NCBI GenBank assembly: GCA_022824305.1
Contig: JAJEAD010000054.1
Coordinates: forward strand, 1 to 64,000
Length of the DNA: 64,000 bases
Direction: 5' to 3'
Source: Gammaproteobacteria bacterium
GTDB taxonomy: Bacteria; Pseudomonadota; Gammaproteobacteria; HK1
Part shown: positions 19,485-28,624 of the stretch, piece by piece
Position numbering within the stretch: position 1 is the first letter of the stretch
Layout: each line of letters starts with the position of its first letter
The notes under the pieces: generated by a model
Seen by the model: the letters and a program-made list of their open reading frames with translations, nothing else
Databases searched by the model: none
What the model was told of the DNA's origin: nothing
Translations under genes and position numbers: made by a program

Positions 19485-19968
19485 TGGAACCCCTCCTCTG
19501 TTCGAATGTCAAGAGGCCTCGCGCCCGGCGGGGCCACGCCACGCAGGCTGGAGATCCGCCCGTGAACGGCGATGCCGGGCGCCGAGGGAACGCGCGCGCA
19601 CGCCCCGGGGAGTCTCGGGAACAACCCCCTGCCCTCGAGGCCATCCGGTCCCGGCCGGAGCCGGCCCGGGACCTGGCGGCGCCACCTCCGGTGGAGGACC
19701 CCTGGGCCCTCCACTGAAACCGACTCACGGGCACTCACCGCAATGTTTCACCGATTTCTTGGCTCGCGGACGCGAATCTGCTGGCATCGGCTGCGCCGAG
19801 ACGCGCGTTTGCCTTGCCCCTACCGACATCTTCGCGTCCTCACCACGAAAGTCGGGGAACATTGCGGTCAGGGGCATTGCGACGTCTCGCACCGGTGCCT
19901 ACGGCCCTCGGAGAGGAAGGGTCGCGGCAGCGACCTCAGGACGCGGTAGCGACGTTCGCGAGACAGCC
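19485..19968. other. Gene-free interval
   Basis: About 480 bp between the lrp promoter and the alcohol dehydrogenase stub. Frames are open only because of high GC content; none gives a recognisable protein, and I see no RNA gene or clear repeat. Confidence 0.5.
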
Positions 19969-20070
19969 TCAGGCGGGCCGGATCTGCACCCTTATCGCGC
20001 CGGTCGACTTGTCCGTCGCGGAATCGAAGCCGCGCCGCGCTTCGTCGAGTCGGATTCGGTGGGTCGGCAT
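19969..20070 (-). pseudogene. C-terminal stub of a zinc-type alcohol dehydrogenase
   Basis: The last 33 codons before the stop read THRIRLDEARRGFDSATDKS followed by TGAIRVQI. This is the usual C-terminal helix and strand of medium-chain zinc alcohol or threonine dehydrogenases (THRFPLDEA..AFD.A.D..TGAIKV.I). The Rossmann fold and the zinc ligands are absent, and upstream of it the sequence turns into two long hairpins. It is therefore the debris of a lost gene. It could mark a deletion endpoint next to the peptide-binding-protein gene. Confidence 0.6.
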
Positions 20071-20086
20071 TGCCGCGATTGGAGGT

Positions 20087-20114
20087 CCCGCTGCCCGCCC
20101 GGTCGGGCAGCGGG
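20087..20114. terminator. Perfect 11-bp stem hairpin
   Basis: CCCGCTGCCCG (20087-20097) pairs with CGGGCAGCGGG (20104-20114) across a 6-nt loop. It is downstream of the minus-strand peptide-binding-protein gene and just upstream of the alcohol dehydrogenase stub. There is no adjoining T run, so its role as a terminator is inferred from position and stability. Confidence 0.45.
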
Positions 20115-20130
20115 AATCGCGTTTCGGACG

Positions 20131-20159
20131 TGCCGGCCCCCGACCTCCGGGGGCCGGCA
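20131..20159 (-). terminator. Perfect 11-bp stem hairpin after the peptide-binding-protein gene
   Basis: TGCCGGCCCCC (20131-20141) pairs with GGGGGCCGGCA (20149-20159) around a 7-nt loop, 17 bp past the stop codon at 20177. With the neighbouring hairpin at 20087-20114 it forms a tandem pair. There is no T tract on the minus strand after it. Confidence 0.5.
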
Positions 20160-20176
20160 TCGAAGCCGCCCCGGCT

Positions 20177-21805
20177 CTACGCGAGCCAGATGAACTCCGG
20201 GAACTCCGCGCCGCCGAAGGCCGCCAGCGGCACCCGGGGCATGCCCTGCAGGCCGGTAGCCTTCGCGTCGAGGTAGTTCTTGTGGTAGGGGATGATGGTG
20301 CCCGCCTCGTCGGAGATGAGTTGCTGCGCCTCGCAGAACATGTCCTTTCGCTTGGCCTCGTCGGTCTCCGCCCGGGTGTCGAGCAGAATCTGGTCGAGCC
20401 GGGAGTTCTTGTAGACCGAGTCGTTCCAGGGCGCCTCGGAGTGGTACTTGAGCGTCAGCATGATGTTGGCGGTGGGACGCATGTTCCACCCCGATGAGGC
20501 CAGGGGTGTCTTCATCCACACGTTGCCCCAGTAACCGTCCGGCGCCACGCGCTTTACCTGGAGGTCGAGGCCGATCTTGCTCGCCTCGGCCTGCAGGAGC
20601 AGGCACATGTCCACTGCGCCGCCGCTGATCTCCGCCGTCACCAGCTCGGCCGTGGTGATCCCGGAGCGTTGCAGGTGGAACTTCGCCTTGTCGAGATCGT
20701 ACTCGCGCTGGGGCAGCGTCTCGCAGTGCATCGCATACGCGGGGCTGATGGAGTGATCGTTGCCGACCACGCCCTGTCCCTTGATGAGCGAGCGCACCAT
20801 GCGATCGCGCCGGCACAGGAGCTTGAGGGCAAGCACGAAGTCGGGATTGTTGCCGGGGTGACGGTCGAGCATCGCCACGATTTCGGTGGTGGCCCCGGAT
20901 TCCACCGAGAACAGCTCCACCCCGTCCGCCGCCTCGATCTGCTTGATCGCCTTCGGATCGAGATCACCGATGAGATGCACGTCGCCCGAGACGAGGGCAT
21001 TGACGCGCGCCGCGTTGTCGGTGATGGCGAACATCTCGATCTCGTCCACGTAGGGCCGGCCCTCCCGGAAGTAGTCGGGATTGCGCTTCGACACGCTCCG
21101 TACGCCCGGAGAGAACTCTTCGCAGCTGAACGGACCGGTGCCGATCACCTTGCTGAAGTAGCCCTCCTTGTCCTCGGCGCCGTCCTGAAGAATCTTGAAG
21201 TGGAAGGTGCCGAGAATCGCGAGCAGATCCGCATTCGGGCTGCTGAGCACCGCCTTGACGGTATGGGAATCGAGCTTCTTCCACTCGCTGACCATGCTGA
21301 CCAGGGAGCTCGCCTTCGAGATGGACGCCTCGCCGAGATGACGGTTCATGCTGTACACGACGTCGTCGGCGCCGAAGTCCTTGCCGTCGTGGAAGGTAAC
21401 GCCCTTCTGCAGGTGGAAGGTGAACTCGGTGGCGTCGGCATTCACCTCCCAGGACTCGGCGAGGTCCGGAGCGAGCGACATGTCGTTCCGGAACTGGACG
21501 AGGTTGTTGCAGTGCATCCGGCCCCGGCTGTAGTCGATGGTCGCGGTGAAGAGCGCCGGGTCCAGGGTGTCGGCAGGCCCGTGCTGGTTCCACGCCACGC
21601 GCGCCCGGCCGCCGTGCTTCGGGGTCTCCGCCCGCACGTCGCGCGACGAGCTCAGGATCGCGGCGGCGCTGGTCAGGGTGAGCCCGGTGGCGAGCATGCC
21701 CTGCAGGAAGTTCCGGCGGCTGAGCGTTCCGCGCTCGTATGCCGCCTGCATCCGCCTCACTTCGGAGGCCTGGTAATCATTCTCTCGTTTGAAGAAGTCG
21801 TGCAT
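20177..21805 (-). CDS. ABC transporter substrate-binding protein, peptide family (SBP_bac_5), Tat-type signal
   Basis: A 542-residue periplasmic binding protein for the divergently encoded peptide transporter at 22349-26197. After a hydrophilic N-terminus (about 30 residues) comes a twin-arginine-type signal SRRNFLQGMLATGLTL. The mature protein shows DTLDPALFTATIDY, LAPDLAESWEVNADATEFTFHL..GVTFHDGKDFGADDV, and VIGTGPFSCEEFSPG, all typical of DppA/OppA-like proteins. The ATG at 21805 is preferred because GGAGG lies 6 nt upstream; the frame is open to 22156, and another ATG four codons upstream lacks that spacing. The ligand is unknown: the family also binds nickel, sugars and opines. Confidence 0.92.
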   Translation of the reverse strand: MHDFFKRENDYQASEVRRMQAAYERGTLSRRNFLQGMLATGLTLTSAAAILSSSRDVRAETPKHGGRARVAWNQHGPADTLDPALFTATIDYSRGRMHCNNLVQFRNDMSLAPDLAESWEVNADATEFTFHLQKGVTFHDGKDFGADDVVYSMNRHLGEASISKASSLVSMVSEWKKLDSHTVKAVLSSPNADLLAILGTFHFKILQDGAEDKEGYFSKVIGTGPFSCEEFSPGVRSVSKRNPDYFREGRPYVDEIEMFAITDNAARVNALVSGDVHLIGDLDPKAIKQIEAADGVELFSVESGATTEIVAMLDRHPGNNPDFVLALKLLCRRDRMVRSLIKGQGVVGNDHSISPAYAMHCETLPQREYDLDKAKFHLQRSGITTAELVTAEISGGAVDMCLLLQAEASKIGLDLQVKRVAPDGYWGNVWMKTPLASSGWNMRPTANIMLTLKYHSEAPWNDSVYKNSRLDQILLDTRAETDEAKRKDMFCEAQQLISDEAGTIIPYHKNYLDAKATGLQGMPRVPLAAFGGAEFPEFIWLA

Positions 21806-22348
21806 GTAATCCTCCATGCTCTCTGGTTGCCGTACAGTTGTTCTCGTTGATACCGGAAGCCCGTGGCTTCCGAGGGCTCCGCGATCCGAGGACCCTCTCG
21901 GATCCCGCAGTCCCTGCCGTGCTTTCACGCCGGATTCTACCATCCTCCCGGTAGTGGCCATTGCGGCGCTGGTCGGGGCGTTTCGAGCGCGGCGCACGCG
22001 CCGGATCCGAAGCGGCTGCCCGAGCGCGTTCCGGAATGCGCTGCCGATCGGGATGCCGGGCAACGATTCGCGCTCGGGACCCCGGGTGGAATCCCGAAGC
22101 CATGCTTTTGTGAGTGACGACGCGCTCGGGTGATCCGGCCCGGGGCCGACGGCCATCCCGACCTTCCCGGCGCCGCTCTAATCGGCCGGGTGCCGGGACG
22201 GAACCGGACCTTGGCCCTGCGGATGACCGGAGTGAGGCCGGGGGGCCGTAGGCCTTCGTCGAAAAAAGCCCCCGCCGCGAATACACTCTAGCGCCGGTGA
22301 GAGTGGCTGCGCCTCTCTCCACCCCGCCGGGAGGACACCGGAGTCCCG
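21806..22348. promoter_or_regulatory. Divergent intergenic region between binding protein and transporter operon
   Basis: A 543-bp gap separating a minus-strand binding-protein gene from the plus-strand permease operon. It must hold both promoters. Apart from the GGAGG site near 21812-21816 I cannot point to specific boxes. No regulator gene, RNA gene or repeat is visible in it. Confidence 0.45.
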
Positions 22349-23293
22349 ATGCTGAACTACACGCTGAGACGACTCGGCCTGTCGATCGTGATCGTCAGCG
22401 TGGCGATGTCCATCCTCTTCCTGATGATTCACCTGGTGCCCGGCGATCCGGTCACGATCGCGCTGGGTCCCCGGGCCACACCGGAGATGCGAGAGGCCTA
22501 CCGGGCGAGGATGGGCCTGGACCAGCCGATCCACATCCAGTACGTGGTCTTCTTCGCGAACGCGCTGCGGGGCGATCTCGGCCAAGACGTCTTCAGCCAG
22601 CGGGCAGTGACGCGGATCATCTCCGAGCAGCTACCCCACACCGCGGCGCTCGTCGCGGCCGCCATCGGATGGTCGGCGCTGCTCGGAATCGTGCTCGGCT
22701 GCTTCTCCGCCGTCCACCGGAACAGCTTCTTCGACAAGTTCACGGGGGTGATTACGGTCGGCGCGATCGCGGTGCCTTCATTCGTCGTTTCGCTCTACTC
22801 CCTGCTCATCTTCGCCGTGATGCTGAAGGTGCTGCCCGCCATCGGGGCCGGCGAGCCGGGAGACCTCGTGGACCAGGCGCAGCATCTGATCCTTCCCTCG
22901 TTCGCGCTCGGGCTGGGCTGGGTCGGGTACATCGCCCGGCTGGTGCGCGCCTCGATGCTGGAGGTGATGGGAGAGAACTACATTCGCTCCGCCCGCTCCT
23001 ACGGACTGCTCGAACGCACCGTCATCTACAGCTACGCGCTCAAGGTGGCGATCCTGCCCACCGTCACCCTCCTCGGGGTGGGGATCGGAAACCTGCTCTC
23101 CGGCGCCCTCTTCGCCGAGATCGTCTTCGCCCGCCCCGGCATCGGCAAGCTCATCTACGACATGGTCATCACCCGCAACTACCCGGTCGTGCAGGGCGCG
23201 GTGCTCGTCACCACCGCTCTCTTCGTGCTTTGCGCGATGATCGCCGACCTCGTCAACGCCAGCCTGGATCCCCGTGTCCGCGCCAGCCTCTGA
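22349..23293 (+). CDS. Peptide ABC transporter permease, DppB-type
   Basis: A 314-residue inner-membrane permease, the first subunit of the transporter pair. The N-terminal hydrophobic helix (LGLSIVIVSVAMSILFLMI) is followed by the periplasmic HLVPGDPV, the family hallmark, and then MGLDQPIHIQY. The ABC-coupling EAA loop is seen as ASMLEVMGENYIRSARSYGL, and IVFARPGIGKLIYD follows. It is the first gene of a four-gene unit; its end overlaps the next gene by 20 bp. Confidence 0.95.
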   Translation: MLNYTLRRLGLSIVIVSVAMSILFLMIHLVPGDPVTIALGPRATPEMREAYRARMGLDQPIHIQYVVFFANALRGDLGQDVFSQRAVTRIISEQLPHTAALVAAAIGWSALLGIVLGCFSAVHRNSFFDKFTGVITVGAIAVPSFVVSLYSLLIFAVMLKVLPAIGAGEPGDLVDQAQHLILPSFALGLGWVGYIARLVRASMLEVMGENYIRSARSYGLLERTVIYSYALKVAILPTVTLLGVGIGNLLSGALFAEIVFARPGIGKLIYDMVITRNYPVVQGAVLVTTALFVLCAMIADLVNASLDPRVRASL

Positions 23294-24176
23294 GCACGGC
23301 CCCGGCCTCGACGCGGCGGCGCCGGCCGCGCGCTCCGAGCGCTTTGCGACCCTGCGCCGGATGATCCGGGATCCCCTCAGCATCCTGGGCCTCACGCTGG
23401 TGGTCCTGCTCTTCATCGGCGCCCTCTTCGCCGAGTACATCACTCCCTACTCTCCGACCGCGATCGACGTGAAGGCCCGCCTCGCCTCGCCATCCTTCGA
23501 GCACCTGCTCGGAACCGACCAGCTCGGCCGGGACACCTTTACCCGCGTGCTCTACGGGGGACGGGTTGCCTTGCAGGTCGCAGCCTGGTCCATCTCGCTC
23601 GCGCTCTCGGCCGGCCTGATCCTCGGGATGCTCGCCGGCTACGGGCCGCGCTGGCTGGACAACGCCCTCCTCCTGCTCTTCGACTCGGTGCGCTCGTTCC
23701 CGACCATCATGTTCGCGCTCGCGATCATCACCCTGACCGGACCCAGCCTGAACATGGTCATCCTGGTGATCGTGGTCACCTCGATCCCCGTCTACGCGCG
23801 GATAGTGCGCACCCAGACCATGAGCCTCAAGGAACAGGAGTTCGTGCTCGCGGCGCGGGCGCTCGGCACGGGCTGGTTCAGGATCCTGCGCGTGCATTTC
23901 CTCCCCAACGTCATCGGACCGCTCTTCATTCTCGCGAGCATGGATATCCCGGTGGTCGTCACGATCGAGGCGGGCCTCAGCTTTCTGGGGCTCGGGGTGC
24001 GTCCTCCCACCCCGAGCTGGGGCAGCATCCTGGGCGACGGCTATGCCTACATCCGCGCCACCCCGTGGCTGGTGGTGGCGGGAGGCGTGCCCCTGATACT
24101 CACCACGCTGGGATTCACCTTCATGGGCGAGGCGTTGCGCGACGTGCTCGACCCGCGTCTTCGCCGCACGGACTGA
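23274..24176 (+). CDS. Peptide ABC transporter permease, DppC-type
   Basis: The 300-residue partner permease. The N-terminal cytoplasmic arm is followed by a membrane helix and the typical HLLGTDQLGRDTFTRVLYGGR segment. The coupling loop reads QTMSLKEQEFVLAARALG, and the C-terminal part contains EAGLSFLGLGVRPPTPSWG, a signature of DppC/OppC. It starts with GTG at 23274 inside the end of the upstream permease gene, so translation is probably coupled. Confidence 0.95.
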   Translation: MSAPASEHGPGLDAAAPAARSERFATLRRMIRDPLSILGLTLVVLLFIGALFAEYITPYSPTAIDVKARLASPSFEHLLGTDQLGRDTFTRVLYGGRVALQVAAWSISLALSAGLILGMLAGYGPRWLDNALLLLFDSVRSFPTIMFALAIITLTGPSLNMVILVIVVTSIPVYARIVRTQTMSLKEQEFVLAARALGTGWFRILRVHFLPNVIGPLFILASMDIPVVVTIEAGLSFLGLGVRPPTPSWGSILGDGYAYIRATPWLVVAGGVPLILTTLGFTFMGEALRDVLDPRLRRTD

Positions 24177-24237
24177 CGAGGAAGCGGCTGCCCGCCCCGC
24201 CGGACCGGATTCGATGATGCGCAGGAGGACCTGAACG

Positions 24238-25209
24238 ATGGATCCGGTGCTCTCGATCAGGGACCTTTCGCTCGACTTCGAGACACCCCCCGGACCCGTC
24301 CACGCCCTGCGCAACGTCAGCCTCGAGGTGCCCCGCAACCACATCGTGGGCATCGTGGGCGAGAGCGGATCCGGCAAGAGCACGGTGATAGCGGCGGCGA
24401 TGCGCCTGCTCGCCAACAACGCGGTGATCCGAGGCGGCGAAGTGATCTTCAACGGGCGGGACGTGCTCGGAATGAACCAGGAAGAGCTTCGGGCTCTGCG
24501 CGGCGAAGAGATCTCCATGGTGTTCCAGGACCCCATGACCTCGCAGATTCCGGTCCTCACCATCGGCCGCCAGATGACCGACATCCAGTACCGGCGCCGC
24601 AACGTCTCGATGGCGGAGAAACGCAACCTCGCGGTCGAGATGATGCGCAGAGTGGGCATCTCCGATCCGGAGGAGCGCCTCGATCAGCATCCCCATCAGT
24701 TCAGCGGCGGCATGCGGCAGCGCATCGCAATCGCGATGGCGCTGCTCATGAACCCGCAGCTTCTCATCGCGGACGAGCCCACCACCGCCCTCGATGTGAC
24801 GATGGAGGCGCAGATCATCCATCTCCTGCGGGAGCTCAAGGAGAGCTTCGAGGGCTCGATTCTCTTCGTCTCGCACAATCTCGGGCTGATCGCCGAGCTG
24901 TGCGACTACGTGGTGGTGATGTATGCGGGCGAAGTGGTCGAGCAGGGCAGCGTCGAAGACCTCTTCTACCGCGCCAGCCACCCCTACACACAGGCCTTGC
25001 TCGAATGCGACCCCGCCCGGATCGAGGACGCCACGCCTGCCCTGCCCACCATTCCCGGAGACGTTCCCGACCTCCACATCGTGCCGCAGGGCTGCGTGTT
25101 CGCCCCGCGCTGCCCCCGGGCCGTGGCGCGCTGCCGGGAAGAGCCGGCGCAGATTGCGACGATCGGCGCCGGACACCGTGCCCGCTGCCACCTTCTCGGC
25201 CATGAGTGA
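24238..25209 (+). CDS. Peptide ABC transporter ATP-binding protein, DppD-type
   Basis: A 323-residue ATPase. Walker A GESGSGKST, signature FSGGMRQRI, Walker B LLIADEPTTALD and the SHNLGLIAE switch region are present. The C-terminal oligopeptide-transporter extension contains the cysteine-rich CVFAPRCPRAVARC motif, which in relatives can hold an iron-sulfur cluster. An AGGAGG-type site precedes the ATG. Its stop lies inside the first codons of the next ATPase gene. Confidence 0.95.
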   Translation: MDPVLSIRDLSLDFETPPGPVHALRNVSLEVPRNHIVGIVGESGSGKSTVIAAAMRLLANNAVIRGGEVIFNGRDVLGMNQEELRALRGEEISMVFQDPMTSQIPVLTIGRQMTDIQYRRRNVSMAEKRNLAVEMMRRVGISDPEERLDQHPHQFSGGMRQRIAIAMALLMNPQLLIADEPTTALDVTMEAQIIHLLRELKESFEGSILFVSHNLGLIAELCDYVVVMYAGEVVEQGSVEDLFYRASHPYTQALLECDPARIEDATPALPTIPGDVPDLHIVPQGCVFAPRCPRAVARCREEPAQIATIGAGHRARCHLLGHE

Positions 25210-26197
25210 ACTGCTGGAAGTCGAAGGGCTCCGGGTGCGCTTCCGGACGAGCGGCGCGTTGCGCGCGGTCGCGCGCCGCGAGGATGACCCCTGGATCGAT
25301 GCCGTCCTCGACGTATCGTTCCGGATGCGGGAGGGCGAAACCCTGGCGCTGGTCGGCGAGAGCGGCTCGGGAAAGACGACCCTGGGCCGCGCCATCATCG
25401 GCCTCGTGCGCGCGCAGAGCGGCAGCATCCGCTTCGAAGGCTCGGAGCTGCGAGGCCTCGGGGATCGCGCGTACAAGGCGTACCGGCGCGAGATCGCGAT
25501 GATGTTCCAGGACCCGGTGGCCTCCCTCAGCCCGAGGCGCACGGTGCGCGGCCAGATCCGGGAACCCTTCGAAGTCCACAAGTCGGCCGAGCGTGACGGG
25601 GAGGCGGAGGTTCGACGACTGATGGACCTGGTGGGCCTGCCTCACAATTTCGTGGGGCGCTTCCCGCACGAGCTCTCCGGCGGACAGGCGCGGCGGGTAG
25701 GGGTAGCCCGGGCGCTGGCCCTCTCACCCAAGCTCATCATCGCCGACGAACCCACTGCGGGGCTCGACGTCTCGGTACAGGGCGAGGTGCTGAACCTGAT
25801 GAGCGGGCTTCAGTCGCGCTTCGGCATGAGCTATCTCGTGATCACCCACAACCTGCCGGTGGTGCGTCACACCAGCAACCGCATCGCCATCATGTACCTT
25901 GGCCGCTTCGTCGAACAGGGCACCACCGCCACCATTTTCCGCTCACCCGCCCATCCCTACACCGAAGCGCTGCTGGGAGCGGTGCCCCGCCCGGACCCCA
26001 GGCGGCGCCGGAAGACGGTTTCCATCGAAGGCGAGGTGCCGAGCCTGAAAATGCGACCCCGGGGATGCGAGTTTCACCCCCGCTGTCCCTACGCCCAGGA
26101 GCGCTGCCGGCACGAGACACCGGCAACCACCAGGCTCGAAGAAGGGCATCTCGTCCGCTGCCACTTCCCGCTGGGAAACGGTCACCGCACCAGCTAG
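25202..26197 (+). CDS. Peptide ABC transporter ATP-binding protein, DppF-type
   Basis: The second ATPase, 331 residues. It shows Walker A GESGSGKTT, Q-loop MFQDPVASLSPRRTV, signature LSGGQARRV, Walker B LIIADEPTAGLD, H-loop THNLPVVRHTSN and the C-terminal cysteine motif CEFHPRCPYAQERC. The frame is open further upstream, but ATG 25202 overlaps the previous stop by 8 bp and gives the normal start. With the DppD-type protein it forms the heterodimer that powers uptake by the two permeases. Confidence 0.95.
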   Translation: MSELLEVEGLRVRFRTSGALRAVARREDDPWIDAVLDVSFRMREGETLALVGESGSGKTTLGRAIIGLVRAQSGSIRFEGSELRGLGDRAYKAYRREIAMMFQDPVASLSPRRTVRGQIREPFEVHKSAERDGEAEVRRLMDLVGLPHNFVGRFPHELSGGQARRVGVARALALSPKLIIADEPTAGLDVSVQGEVLNLMSGLQSRFGMSYLVITHNLPVVRHTSNRIAIMYLGRFVEQGTTATIFRSPAHPYTEALLGAVPRPDPRRRRKTVSIEGEVPSLKMRPRGCEFHPRCPYAQERCRHETPATTRLEEGHLVRCHFPLGNGHRTS

Positions 26198-26201
26198 CCG
26201 C

Positions 26202-26540
26202 TTAGAGGAGACGGGCTCCCAGGGGCACCGTGCCATCCGGCACGCACAGCACCACCTCGCCGTTCTCGTCCTCGAACCCGGTAATCAGGCACTCCGACTT
26301 GAGGGGGCCGATCTGTTTTGGCGGAAAGTTGACCACGCCTACGACGAGGCGGCCGACCAGTTCCTCCGGGCGGTACTTCGCGGTTATCCGGGCACTCGAC
26401 TTTCGGGTTCCGACCGCCTGCCCGAAGTCCACGTGAAGGACGTAGGCGGGTATCCGCGCCTTCCCGAAGGGCTCCGCGCTCACCACCCGGCCGACGCGGA
26501 TCTCGACCCTCTCGAAGTCACTCCACTCGATCGTCTCCAT
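26202..26540 (-). CDS. csaA: tRNA-binding protein CsaA family
   Basis: A 112-residue OB-fold protein of the CsaA/Trbp111 type: FERVEIRVGRVVSAEPF..ARIPAYVLHVDFG, then RKSSARITAKYRPEELVGRLVVGVVNFPPKQIGP and SECLITGFEDENGEVVL. This matches the whole family length. Homologues bind the corner of tRNA or act as export-related chaperones. The ATG at 26540 has GAGGG 6 nt upstream. It is convergent with the transporter operon, with only 4 bp between the stops. Confidence 0.93.
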   Translation of the reverse strand: METIEWSDFERVEIRVGRVVSAEPFGKARIPAYVLHVDFGQAVGTRKSSARITAKYRPEELVGRLVVGVVNFPPKQIGPLKSECLITGFEDENGEVVLCVPDGTVPLGARLL

Positions 26541-26602
26541 GGGAACCCTCCCCTCGCGCCGGCCCCAATCCCTTCGTGCGGCAGTCGCGGGACGCCGCGC
26601 CT

Positions 26603-27412
26603 TCAGTTCGCCTTGATGACGTAGCCGCCGGACTTCTCGTCGGGTATCAGCTCGAAGGGGTGATGCGCGCTCGCTTCCTCGAGCAGCCGGTTGAAGGAGC
26701 GAAAGCCGTAGCGGCTCTCGTTGAAGCCGGGCTTCCGCCGCCGCAGCGCCTGCTTGACCATGGAGCCCCACAGGGTCTCGTCGCCGCCGCGCTCCGCGTT
26801 GAGCGCTTCCACCGTCTCGAACACGAGATCGAAAGCTTCCTGGCTGCGTTCCTCCTCCTCGCCCTTTGCGCCTTCCTTGTCTCCCGATTTCTTCTTCGTT
26901 CGGGTCGGGCGGCGCTTCTTCTTGTTCGCCCCTCTCTCTCGCACCAGGTCGTCGTAGTAGATGAACTCGTCGCAGTTCGCCATGAGCAGGTCCGACGTCG
27001 AGTTCCTGACTCCGAGCCCCACCACCATCTTGTCGTTTTCCCGGAGCTTGCTCACGAGAGGAGAGAAATCGGAGTCCCCGCTGATGATCACGAAGGTGTC
27101 GACGTGAGACTTGGTGTAGCAGAGATCGAGCGCGTCCACCACGAGGCGAATGTCGGCGGAGTTCTTGCCGGACTGGCGCACGTGGGGAATGTCGATGAGC
27201 TCGAACGCCGCCTCGTGCATGCTGCGCTTGAAGTTCTTGTATCGGTCCCAGTCCGCGTACGCTTTCTTGACCACGATGCTGCCCTTGAGGAGCAGACGCT
27301 CGAGCACCTGGGTGATGTCGAGATCGTCGTACTTGGCGTCCCGCACTCCGAGCGCAATGTTCTCGAAATCACAGAAGAGCGCCATGTTGCTCGTTTGATC
27401 GCGATCCGGCAC
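26603..27412 (-). CDS. NYN-domain (PIN-like) protein with C-terminal OST-HTH/LOTUS-like domain
   Basis: A 269-residue protein. The N-terminal NYN domain, a PIN-like RNase fold, keeps its acidic residues: ALFCDFENIALG, NSADIRLVVDALDL and ISGDSDFSPLVSKL. A strongly charged linker (KKKRRPTRTKKKSGDKEG, then EEEE) joins it to a C-terminal winged-helix OST-HTH/LOTUS-type domain (GSMVKQALRRRKPGFNESRYGFRSFNRLLEEA). This LabA/DUF88-like arrangement is known in bacteria, and the domains suggest RNA binding and cleavage. Its role in the cell is not established. It lies downstream of the phosphotransferase gene on the same strand. Confidence 0.85.
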   Translation of the reverse strand: MPDRDQTSNMALFCDFENIALGVRDAKYDDLDITQVLERLLLKGSIVVKKAYADWDRYKNFKRSMHEAAFELIDIPHVRQSGKNSADIRLVVDALDLCYTKSHVDTFVIISGDSDFSPLVSKLRENDKMVVGLGVRNSTSDLLMANCDEFIYYDDLVRERGANKKKRRPTRTKKKSGDKEGAKGEEEERSQEAFDLVFETVEALNAERGGDETLWGSMVKQALRRRKPGFNESRYGFRSFNRLLEEASAHHPFELIPDEKSGGYVIKAN

Positions 27413-27556
27413 TACGGACCTCCTTCGTCCTCAATCTGGGATGGCCCGGGTCGGCATGCACAGATCCGGAACCCGGGCGTTTGCCGAATCATACAGGCAT
27501 TGATCCCGCAGCAGGCGCCTCTCCCCGGGCCGAGGCGGGGCGCTGCGGGTCCCATT

Positions 27557-28624
27557 TCAGATCCTCACCCGGAGGCGGCGCGCGATATCTCCGGCAAGAC
27601 GAAGCTGGCAACGGGCACGGTGCAGATTCTGATCGGCGTGCTCCACGCGGAAGTACACATCGCCGTCCAGGTAGTCGCTGAGGAATCGAACTCCGGTCTC
27701 GAAGGTGATGAGCGCAGCCGCGACCGGCATCAGCGCGACTTCGCATTCGGTGAGAGAGCCCGACGCACCGCAGAGGAAGCCCTCGCGAAGCGCGGCATGG
27801 AGCTCCGGATCCATTTCCACCCTTTCCAGATCGCTCTCATCCTCGGCGGCCCGGCAGCTCGCGGTGCGTACGAGATCTCCGAAATCGAAGAGCGGGGTGC
27901 CGGGCATGACGGTGTCGAGATCTATGACGCACAAGACCTCATTGGAGACCGCATCGAAGAGCAGATTGTTGATCTTTGCATCGTTGTGGGCGATGCGGGT
28001 GGGAATGCGGCCCTTGGCGAGCGCGTCATGGAGCGGGGTGGAGAGCGGCGCGAGCTCTTCGACCTGGCGCCACTCCGGCTCCACCGCACGGCGCCGCCCT
28101 CGGACGTCGCGCGCCGCCGCTTCCTCGAGATGCACGAGCCGGGCGCTGGTGTCGTGGAAGCCCGGAATGAGCTCCACGAGCGCGAGGTGCGCCGTCGCGA
28201 GGCGCTTCGAGAAGTCGCCGAAGGCCGCGGCGGCAGCGAATGCGTCACCGGGCTCCCTCACCCGGTCGATGCTGCGGCTGCCCTCGATGAACTCGAAGCA
28301 GCGCCAGAACGCCCCCTCCTCGTCCCGATACAGACAATCCCCCGAGCGGGTCTCAAGGGATTGAAGCACGCTGCGCCGGGTGCCCGACCCATGACTCGCC
28401 CGAAGCGCGTCCGTAACCGCGAGCAGGTTGTGCATCAGCGCCCGCGGATCGGTGAACACTCCGTGGTTCACGCGCTGGAAGACCACCGATCGACTACCGC
28501 TGCCGACATCGAAGCGACCCCGCCAGGTCTCGTGTATGTGGCCGGAACCGAGCGGCGTGCTTCCCACGTAGCGCCCGTCGACCGAGAAGCGCGACGCGAC
28601 GGCGAGGCAGGGATCCGGCTTCAT
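27557..28624 (-). CDS. Phosphotransferase, APH family (N-acetylhexosamine-kinase-like)
   Basis: A 355-residue kinase with the aminoglycoside-phosphotransferase fold. The opening PLGSGHIHETW and VFQRVNHGVFTDPRALMHNL resembles N-acetylhexosamine 1-kinase rather than antibiotic-resistance enzymes. The catalytic loop is RIAHNDAKINNLLFD and the metal-binding aspartate lies in VIDLDTVMPG, followed by LFDFGDLVR. It probably phosphorylates a sugar or sugar-like alcohol at the expense of ATP. No sugar transporter adjoins it, so the substrate is open. Confidence 0.82.
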   Translation of the reverse strand: MKPDPCLAVASRFSVDGRYVGSTPLGSGHIHETWRGRFDVGSGSRSVVFQRVNHGVFTDPRALMHNLLAVTDALRASHGSGTRRSVLQSLETRSGDCLYRDEEGAFWRCFEFIEGSRSIDRVREPGDAFAAAAAFGDFSKRLATAHLALVELIPGFHDTSARLVHLEEAAARDVRGRRRAVEPEWRQVEELAPLSTPLHDALAKGRIPTRIAHNDAKINNLLFDAVSNEVLCVIDLDTVMPGTPLFDFGDLVRTASCRAAEDESDLERVEMDPELHAALREGFLCGASGSLTECEVALMPVAAALITFETGVRFLSDYLDGDVYFRVEHADQNLHRARCQLRLAGDIARRLRVRI

